Source of the DNA: Coniferiporia sulphurascens | Taxonomy: Eukaryota; Basidiomycota; Agaricomycetes; Hymenochaetales; Hymenochaetaceae | Assembly (NCBI GenBank): GCA_002794785.1 | Contig: NBBA01000022.1 | Location: 248,001 to 312,000 of the forward strand | DNA: 64,000 nucleotides | Reading direction: 5' to 3' | Shown here: positions 56,588-64,000 of the stretch, piece by piece | How positions within the stretch are numbered: the first letter of the stretch is position 1 | Layout: each line of letters begins with the position of its first letter | Notes under the pieces: generated by a model | Told to the model about the DNA's origin: nothing | Databases searched by the model: none | The model's input: the letters and a program-made list of their open reading frames with translations, nothing else | Made by a program: the position numbers and the translations under genes

Positions 56588-58992
56588 CTAGGCAGACGGG
56601 ACACCATAGCTACTGACGCGCCTCGCCGCCAAGAACGAGGGAAGGGCCTCGCCAGCCTCACGGAGGCAGTCAATAGGAATAAGCCCCCTCTCCTCCGTGC
56701 CGATTTTCTCGATCTGCGCCCACCCGTCGTCGAAGCTGCGCAAAATACGGATCTGTTCTCCACGGCGGACGGCAACCTCGTCGCCGAGCGTCGGCGCGAA
56801 CGGCCGCTTGATGGTCTCGAGGACGCCTGCCAGGGCGTCGCCTTCGCCTGACGATGCGGTTAGGTAGCTGTTCGCTGACGCGGAGCTGTGTGCGCTGAGT
56901 GCAGATGACGCGGACGCGCGTCGGACGTTGCCTATGACTGATCCATGCTCTGAGTCGGGATCTGCGAACGGGTCGTTCTCGGGCTGATTCCTCGATGCGG
57001 AGGCAGGGACTAAGGACGCCTGAGCCTGAGCCTGGGCCTGGGTGTCACTCGCTTTGATCGTCGAAGCAGTGGTAGGCGTTGCGACCCGTTCGAGCGCTGC
57101 CAGGTCCGTAGCAGCAGCAGCAGCGTCCGAGGACGGGTTGCCCGGCGGCTTAGGGAAAGCCCAGCGTTCGCTTGGGCTCCACGGCCGTACGGAGATCGGA
57201 CTCAACTGGGCCATATTGGCTTCCTGCATCTGCGGGGCGACGAGGTACTGCGCGTTCGCGTCTACGCCCTCTCCTTCGCCTGTCTCTGAGCCGATCGAGA
57301 AGTGAGACGAGAGTTCGGAGGAATGTCCGAGGACGACCTCGGGCTGCATCGGCGGTATGGCGGCGGCACCGTGACCTCCCATCGTGCTGTCCGGTGTCAC
57401 TCCCTCACGGGCCGAGTAGAAGTGCGAAAAGCCCGACGCAGACGAGGCGGTACCGAGCGGAGCGAACAGCGAAGGAGGCATGGGCTCAGGGGTGAACGGA
57501 CGCTCGCCATGATCATGCGACGTGCCGAAACTGCTACGTGGGCTCGCAGTAGCGGCAGCCGCGCCCTTCTCCGAGTGGTTGCCTCCGATAAGGAAAGTGA
57601 AGCCGCCGCGTTCTGTCCAGCGTTGGAAACGCTCGGCGCGACGTTTTCTGTAGCACCTCCGTACGACGAAGATGAGGAGGATGAAGAAGCCGAGGCCGAC
57701 GATGACTGCGATGGCTGCGATGATGCCTGGAGAGAGATGGCTCTTGGCCGAGCCGCTGCTGCCCTTACTGACGGGGTCGGAACCGTTGCTGCCGCCGCTG
57801 CCGGTGACAGTGCCATTGCCAGCCGATTTGGAACCCCCAGGGAGTGTAGTAGGGGAAGACTGCGAGCCGCTGGATGTCTCGCTAAATGACACACCCGTCG
57901 AGTGGAAAATGTTGTTGGGGAGAGTCCGGGTGGAGCCGTTGATGGTGACGACGACGGGGCTCTCGCCCGTGCCGGATTCCAGCGTCAACGTCACGCTCAT
58001 CAGCGACGCAGAGTCGAACGTGCTCGACGTGCTGGGGAAGATGCTTCCGACATCCGTAGACGACGCGCCTGTTTGCGAGGGCGGGTCCGCCGACGTCGAT
58101 GTGCCTTGGTCCGTCGTCGCGGTCGCCTTTGGAGCAGCCGGGCTCGAGTCGTTGGACGCTGTGGCTGTAGTGCCGGGCGGGTCGCTGTTCCCCCTAGTCT
58201 GAGTGGGGCCATCCACGACGCTAGACAAGCAGACAAGACAGTAGCGACGGGCGGCGCGATCGTGCCAATCTCGGAAGTGACAGTAGACAGAATGCCGCTC
58301 AGGTCGCTGGACGCGGCGGAGATGACGGGCTGCGCGACGCTGCTCACGACGGAGATGACGGGCTGCGCGACGCTAGTCAAGACGGAAACGACGGGGTGCG
58401 CGATGCTGGTGAGGTCGCCCGCGACGCTGGTCACGACAGAGACGATGGGCGCTGCGGCGCTGGTGAGGTCGCCCACGACGCTCGTCGCTTCGGATATGAC
58501 GGGTGCGATTGCGCTAGACAGCTCGGACACAACAGGACCCGCGATGCTCGTCAGCTCGGACACGACGGGGCCAGCGACTTTGGTCACGTCGGACACGACG
58601 CTATTGACATCAGATATAATCGGAGACGCAACGGCGCCCACCGCGCTCGTGACAGCGTCCACGGCCTTGGTCACGTCGGACACAAGAGGGGACGCGACGA
58701 CGCCTACGGCGCTCGTCACCGCATCCACAACCTTTGTCGCCTCGGCCACAACGGGCGACGCGACTTTGTCCACGACGCTCGTCGCCTCGGACGCTACGCT
58801 GCCCACCACACTGGCTGCACCCGCGACGACAGAGGCGACGTCCGACACGACTGGCGACGCGACATCGCCTACAGTGTCCGCTACGCCGTCGACGATGCCG
58901 CCTAGTAACCCCGGGGCCGGGACTGGGGCGCGTGCGCCAAGAGAATGCGGGGCCGTCGAACGCCTCAACCAGACATGGTTGCGTCGCGGCAT
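56588..58992 (-). CDS. 11-mer-repeat, mucin-like membrane protein with C-terminal SH3 domain
   Basis: Two exons, 58992-58249 and 58198-56588, joined by a 50-base intron. The first exon encodes about 18 copies of an 11-residue motif of the form VASPVVSDVTS (later copies such as VAQPVISVVSS). The second begins TRGNSDPPGTTATAS and gives a Ser/Thr-rich stalk, a short ordered part (LMSVTLTLESGTGESPVVVT, INGSTRTLPNNIFHS), one membrane helix IIAAIAVIVGLGFFILLIFV with VRRCYRKRR, a long disordered tail and an SH3 domain: FAPTLGDEVAVRRGEQIRIL with RSFDDGWAQIEKIGTEERGL and IPIDCL. The plan resembles osmosensor-type membrane SH3 proteins, but ectodomain and SH3 are in one chain. No signal peptide is evident at the chosen ATG; an upstream exon may exist. 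Confidence 0.75.
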
Positions 58993-60479
58993 ATATACCA
59001 CCTAAAAGCGGAAGTAGAGGGAGAAATAAAGGGTAAAACAGGAGAAGGTTCGCGTAGGATAGCGCAGCTACCTGAAACGTGGGTGTCCTGCGGGAAGGAA
59101 TACGTTTGCGTCTGCGTCTGGACGGGCGACGGGCAGCAGGGAATGCGAAGGCAAAGAGAGGCGGGGTAGAAGTCCACCTTAATATCCTTTTCCTTTTTTT
59201 TTTTTTTTCGCGGGCTCGCTAAAGTACGCGATGATGGATTTGCAAGGAACGAGCAGAGTAACGAATGTGAGTTTGGGGATGGCTTGGGGCTTGTCGAGGC
59301 GTAGGGACGTCGACGACGGGGCCTGCGAGGGCGACGTGAAAGAACGAAGAGAAAGACGTGGGGAGTACAACGATGGGAACACCGAGCAGGGTAAGAGTGC
59401 AACCGGATTCGACCGTCGGGTAAGTATATAACACAAGGGGAACCAATAATAAATAACAGCGAGCATATGCACCCATCTCGATATCACTCATTCCGACGTC
59501 GATCGGTTCGAGGGGCTGATGATCAGCGTGTAGTGCTCCCGTTGCGATAGCAGCCCGTACTCGCGTATATCTCTACTTAAAATCTACCGGGGTCTGCGGC
59601 CTTGCACCAGGAGTGGCGACCTCGCCGTGGGTAGCCCATCTTGTTCGAAGCCACAAGCAACGAATCAAATAGCCACTCCAAGTCCCACACTCCGTCAATT
59701 ATCAAACAGTTAATCGTCTTCGAAAGATATTGATTTTTCGCTATACAACTTTTGATAATCACACTATTAACATGTCAGCCACATATACTACTCCATACCA
59801 GCACTAGCCTCGCGGCGGCAGGAATCCCACGTGCGGCGGTCCCTGCGAAGTAGCGGTCGCAGTCTCTTTAAATATAGCCTTTCCTCCAAGCGGGCGCTCC
59901 AGTCCCTGGTGGGGGACTCGAAGCACTCGCTCAGAGTGATTCACAAGGGCATCAGCGCGACGTCTTGGAAGACGAACACACCGGCCACAAGCAGTCTCGC
60001 CAGCCCAGAGGTGGAGTATAAGGCGCGCGGCCCGACTCTGTGCTGGCGGACGCAAAGGCATAGGGTGTATAGAAGAAAGTGAAAAGGAGAGTATTCAGTC
60101 CGTCCTCGCAATGAATCAACGGATTCTTTTAGAACAGTTTCTTCCCATCGAAGGGATCAAAGTTGGATAGCGAAGGCGCAGAGGCGTAGTGTACAGCAGA
60201 TCAGTCCTATATTAAAACAAGTGTAAGCTCAGGTCAGTAAGCGCCAGGTGGGAGGGGGGGAGATGTATGTAACAATGGCAAGAGGGGTTGGCGACGCGGT
60301 GTGGAGGACAGAAGCCCCCCGGAAGGGTTCACCAAAAACAGAGGTCGTCAACCAGGAAGCAGAAAAAGATAGATGATCAGACAGGCGATCCAGAGGAAGA
60401 AACAAAGCTAAACGAAAATAAAGTTAAGAATCGGGTAAAGGAAGCCGATGCCTCGGGACCATCATGCCCCTTTGTTTTT
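58993..60479. other. Gene-poor region with weak small frames
   Basis: 5' flank of the SH3 membrane protein and 3' flank of the FYRN/FYRC gene. Minus-strand frames at about 59804-60061 include a hydrophobic piece (LLVAGVFVFQDVALM) but no complete gene could be built. A T run lies near 59192. Confidence 0.35.
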
Positions 60480-63073
60480 TCATACATGCGCCAGAGTGCC
60501 CTCGCTCCTAAACGACGACCTCGTGTCTGGAGGCGGATATGCATGCATGATGCTTGCCAACGTTGGTGGCACGCTCGGACTGGGTGTCGTCTTTGCCTGG
60601 GATTGAGACCGAGAAGACGCCGGAGGTGGGGAGGACCTGTACACCGACGCAGGGCGTTGCATCGTCGGCGACGTCGAGTGGCGCGCAGAACCCGCGCTCG
60701 ACGTTGGACTGGTGTGCCGCTGCGAGTGTTGGTGCGTCCGTACTTCGACATGCTGCGGGTGCTCCGCATATTCGTCGTACTCCTCTTGGTTTGTGTGTGC
60801 GGGTGAGGGCATCACGGTCAAGCTAAAGGCTGTTGCGATGTCCCCATGGTGCATTGCCAGGCCGCGCTCACGTTCTCTTTCTCGCTCGCGTTCCCGCTCC
60901 CTTTGTCGTTCGCGTTCGGAAGGATAATATCCGCCGAGCGGAGTCATGACATCGCACTCCTCAGGTAGTGCAGGTATGACTGCCGCATGTCGTCCCCCAA
61001 GTGGACTAGCGTTCATACAACAACTTATCAGCAAGCGAAACAAGGTTATACATTCGGGTGAGATGCACACTCACCCGCCCTCGACGAAGTTCTGCCAAAC
61101 ATAGTTTTTTAGACGATTGGCGCCTGGAAGTTCCTGAATAAGGTGCTTGATAGTGTTCTGACCGAGACCAAAGTAGTCCGGACCAGATACACTGTTCGAG
61201 TGCTGGCGTCTGCGTATGAGGTTCGCGGCGCGCACAATTCCCGACCATGCGCCCGTCGCCGTGCCCGCAATGATGGGTTTATCAGGCATGTCTGCCGCTA
61301 TGATTTGGAACTTTGGACCATCGCCGCCATCAAGGATGGTGCAGTGATAAACAACCTCCGTAACTGGATTTTGTGTGGAGAAATAGCGCCTGTGGAATTT
61401 TGATCGTCGATCTCAGTTTCAAGGACAGGACGAAAGAGAGGGTGGCGGGACGGAACAAACCGACTCACCGCGTAACTTCGTATCCAACGGGGAAGATATA
61501 GCGCTCCGTGTGAAAGTGTTCGCGCATGCAAACTTCGCCAAGGCTGACCACCGTCATGATGCCTACATTCAATGGCAACAGCGGGCGTCCAGTCTGCCGA
61601 TCGCGCGGCACCGTCGGTATGCTGTAGCTCTTTGAAGTCACTGTATGCGCCTTAAGTCGCTTAGGCTTCGTGAGACGTTGCAGCTCAGAGGGTCGCGGTG
61701 CAGATATCGACGAAGCGGTAGAAGGTTGAGGTGGAGGCGGCATCGATATATTAGTGCCAGGCTGTAGGTGTGGCGAAATGGGGATGCTAGCAATCGCCCC
61801 CGGCTGGATAGGCGACGATGCCGTTACGTTCGTGGCCTGGGAAAGGTGGTGTACACGCTCAGATGCTGATGAGCCTGAATGGGGTGGAGGCGATATAGGA
61901 GATTGTGGTTGCGACTGGGACCGCGATCGCGAACGAGGCGATGCAGACAGATGGTTCGGTTTTATAGGCGCGTGCGCAATATGTGTTTGCTGAACGGGCG
62001 GAGGGATACCGCCCGGACCCACAGGGTGCGGCGACTCGGACGCGCCTGAGCGTGGGGGTTTGATGCGCAAGCGGGTGCCTCTGTTGGAAACAACCACAGC
62101 CGGTAAGCTCGCCCCCGATTGCTGTCCCCCATGTTGCTGCGCTGCCTCTGATAACAGATGTCCAAGGGGTTGAACAAAATGCGATTCGAGCAGGTAAGAC
62201 AGTGAGTACAAGATGCGGAGCAAAGGGAGAAGGCGACGGGAGAAGCTATTTACCGGACACGTTCCCATTGCCGTTTTTCACTGCGGCAGGAGCAGCAGCC
62301 ACCCCACTTACACTTCCACCTCCGCCGGTTTTTGGCCGCTTCGCCCTCCTCTGTTCGCGGGCCTCCTCCTCCTGACGTCGCTCGAGCTCCTCGGCCTGCC
62401 GTTTCCGAGCCAAAGGGCCGACATGCCGGGAATTAAGTACGGGGTCGAGCAAAGGATCCTCGACCTCGATCTCAGTCATGGCCTGTTGGAGGTTTGCGAC
62501 AAACGCGGCCTGAGCACGCTGGGAGATTAGAGAGCGCGGGAACGCGCCCGATGCACTCGGAGATATGTCCTTGTGGGCGTTCATAAATGCAGGGTCGGCT
62601 TGCGCGAGGTGGGATTCGACGAGTTTATTTCTCTCCTCGAGCTCGAGGATGCGGTCGAGCAGGATGCTGTGGATGACATGACGAGGTAAAAGACAACGAG
62701 TCTGAGCAACAACAAAAAAAAGAAGCACGCAAGTAAAGAGTGAAAATGGCCTACTTTCGCTCGCTCCTGAGTTTGGTGTTCCGCTCCATGGACTTTTGGA
62801 GATCCAATTGGGTATCCTTCTGCTTCTGTGTGATGGAAGAGAAGAGCGGCAAAGGGTGAGCCGGAACCCTGCGAATAAATGATAAATTGGGCGCACGTCG
62901 TCAAGCTCGAAGTAGCGTTTCTTGAGACGGCTGTACTTTTCCGCGAGGTCGCTAGCAGAGTCTCTGGTGCGGTCGAGGCCGTTCATGGGCTGCTGCTGGT
63001 GGAAGGGGACGACGGGTGCGGGGGCGGAAAAGTCTCTGTCCGGGGGCGGACCCATGCCGCCTCTGTGGCTCAT
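60480..63073 (-). CDS. FYRN/FYRC-domain nuclear protein (TBRG1-like)
   Basis: FYRN and FYRC halves fold together in chromatin proteins such as TBRG1 and MLL. The protein starts MSHRGGMGPPPDRDFSAPAP at ATG 63071-63073. A coiled coil follows (SDLAEKYSRLKKRYFELDD, LQKSMERNTKLRSERNILLD, ILELEERNKLVESHLAQADP), then a basic region with ARKRQAEELERRQEEEAREQ and RRAKRPKTG, and a long Pro/Ser-rich linker. FYRN reads NVGIMTVVSLGEVCMREHFH with TERYIFPVGYEVTRRYFS. FYRC reads VVYHCTILDGGDGPKFQIIA, WSGIVRAANLIRRRQHSNSV and SGPDYFGLGQNTIKHLIQEL. The tail has an RE-dipeptide run (about 60865-60925) and ends TLAHV at 60480. Roughly six exons. Role in transcription is inferred from the domains. Confidence 0.85.
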
Positions 63074-63084
63074 GGCGGGGCGAA

Positions 63085-63240
63085 CGGGATAGCAAAGCAG
63101 GAGAGAAAAGAGGAGAGATGGAGGAGAGAGAGAAAGGAGGAGAGAGGAGGAAAGGGAGGGAAATTGAAGAAGGGAAAAAGGGAAAAGAAGAGGATGGGGG
63201 CTGATGGAGAATGGAGGACGGAGAGAAAGAGAGGGATAAC
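63085..63240 (-). promoter_or_regulatory. Long pyrimidine tract upstream of the FYRN/FYRC gene
   Basis: About 150 bases, almost purely G/A on the plus strand, so C/T on the coding strand, end only a few bases before the ATG at 63073. This is a CT-rich leader or promoter; it could also form triplex DNA. Confidence 0.5.
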
Positions 63241-63570
63241 GAAGAAGTCGGCTCGCTTCGATAGACTGGCGCGGGTTGTGACCTGTCAGGCCGAATGTAT
63301 CCGATCCGGTATCGTACCTCTGATGGTTTTCACTATATTCCCCACCGCCCGCCCAGAGATATATCTGCTCTCGCTCACGACTCACAGCCGCACAGTCGCC
63401 CGCACTGCACACGACGCGCATCGCAGAGATACCGTGTTCACTGGGACGAGACGGGTGCCAGCCAATAGGAAGCGCCGCAGAGACTGGCGTAGTGGGTGTT
63501 GACTGATTGAACTCAATGGCCCTAACCGCCTCGTTACGTAACTGCCCCTTACTACACATTTATTCCTAAA
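63241..63570. other. Divergent promoter region
   Basis: Lies between the leftward FYRN/FYRC gene and the rightward dehydrogenase; no gene seen. Confidence 0.4.
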
Positions 63571-64000
63571 ATGTCCGCCCTCCTTCCTGTTCTAAAGGCA
63601 CCCGTCCCGGCGCCCAAAACGTCCATGTCACTTCCGCAGAACCTCGGACTCGGCAACGAGCCCCGCCGCCACCACGACGTCTACGATGCCATCAGCCCCG
63701 CCCGCCTCGCAAGTTCCCTGCCAAATCGTACCGTCCTCGTCACCGGCGCAAGCCGCGGTATCGGTCGCGCCATCGCCCTAGCCTTCGCAGCCGCGGGCGC
63801 CGCAGTCGCCCTCCTCGCCCGTTCTCGCACGGACCTCGATGCCCTCGCAGCCGAAATCGCCGCCGCACACCCGCACGCACGCACCCTCGTCTGTCCCGCA
63901 GACGTCACCGACCGGCCCGCTATCGCCGCCGCCCTCGCCGCCGTCACCCGCGAGCTCGGCCCGCTAGACGTCCTCGTCCTCAACGCCGGCGCCAACCTCT
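63571..64000 (+). CDS. Short-chain dehydrogenase/reductase, 5' part only
   Basis: An NAD(P)-dependent SDR whose gene runs off the window end. The start is ATG 63571 (MSALLPVLKAPVPAPKTSMS). The Rossmann motif is clear: TVLVTGASRGIGRAIALAF (TGxxxGIG), followed by ALLARSRTDLDALAAEI, the acidic CPADVTD of the adenine pocket and the LVLNAGANL (NAG) motif at the edge. The catalytic Ser-Tyr-Lys residues lie beyond the window. Coding sequence is very GC-rich with strong C-ending codon bias. No intron in the visible 430 bases. Substrate unknown. Confidence 0.85.
   Translation, partial: MSALLPVLKAPVPAPKTSMSLPQNLGLGNEPRRHHDVYDAISPARLASSLPNRTVLVTGASRGIGRAIALAFAAAGAAVALLARSRTDLDALAAEIAAAHPHARTLVCPADVTDRPAIAAALAAVTRELGPLDVLVLNAGANL

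Noticed and set aside
58232..58260. 28-base candidate intron (GTCGCT...CTAG) in the SH3 membrane protein gene
   Set aside because: Its phase does not join the two frames, whereas the 50-base intron 58248-58199 does.
57302..59036. Long plus-strand frames (up to 367 codons) with repetitive Thr/Ala content
   Set aside because: They mirror the 11-mer repeats coded on the minus strand; GC-rich repeats keep all frames open. Only the minus strand gives a membrane helix and an SH3 domain.

Overview
The window looks like nuclear DNA of a filamentous basidiomycete, most likely an agaricomycete. Genes are dense, lie on both strands, and are cut by many 45-70 base GT-AG introns. Several exons are only 14-35 bases long, and two introns are GC-AG. 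The gene set is eukaryotic throughout: eIF3e, VPS45, ERV46, AVL9, a DHHC acyltransferase, MPDU1 and one tRNA-Gly(GCC). No bacterial operon, CRISPR array or viral gene was seen. All assignments come from reading the conceptual protein and splice signals by eye; no database search was run.

Layout. 0.2-8 kb: an AVL9 gene, two weak small genes and an MFS (SV2-type) transporter. 8.4-17.3 kb: two nearly identical ~0.85 kb poly(A)-tailed retroposon copies in inverted orientation. They enclose a TKL-like kinase, a PEX24/peroxin-domain gene with two apparent single-base frame breaks, and a tandem pair of hemerythrin-like genes. 17.7-28.1 kb: Ysc84-domain protein, type II membrane phosphodiesterase, DHHC palmitoyltransferase, mitochondrial D-lactate dehydrogenase and eIF3e. 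29.8-36 kb: secreted Kre9/Knh1-like protein, MPDU1, a CEP95/DUF5745-like protein and the uracil-catabolism protein URC1. 37.7-42.7 kb: two convergent mucin-like single-pass membrane proteins. 43.3-52.9 kb: DCAF-like WD40 protein, tRNA-Gly, ERV46, VPS45 and a GSKIP-domain protein. 52.9-56.6 kb is gene-poor. 56.6-63.1 kb: a mucin-like membrane protein with 11-residue repeats and an SH3 domain, then a FYRN/FYRC nuclear protein. The window ends inside a short-chain dehydrogenase.

Several genes belong to membrane traffic (AVL9, ERV46, VPS45, DHHC, Ysc84-type) and several to the cell surface (Kre9-like, three mucin-like proteins, dolichol-sugar use through MPDU1), but they are not arranged as an operon or an obvious biosynthetic cluster.

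The most striking observation is in the retroposon pair. The 13-base target-site duplications are exchanged between the two copies: each copy carries one half of its own duplication and one half of the other's. This is the expected footprint of homologous recombination between two independent inverted insertions, which would have flipped the ~7.2 kb between them, including the kinase, peroxin and hemerythrin genes.
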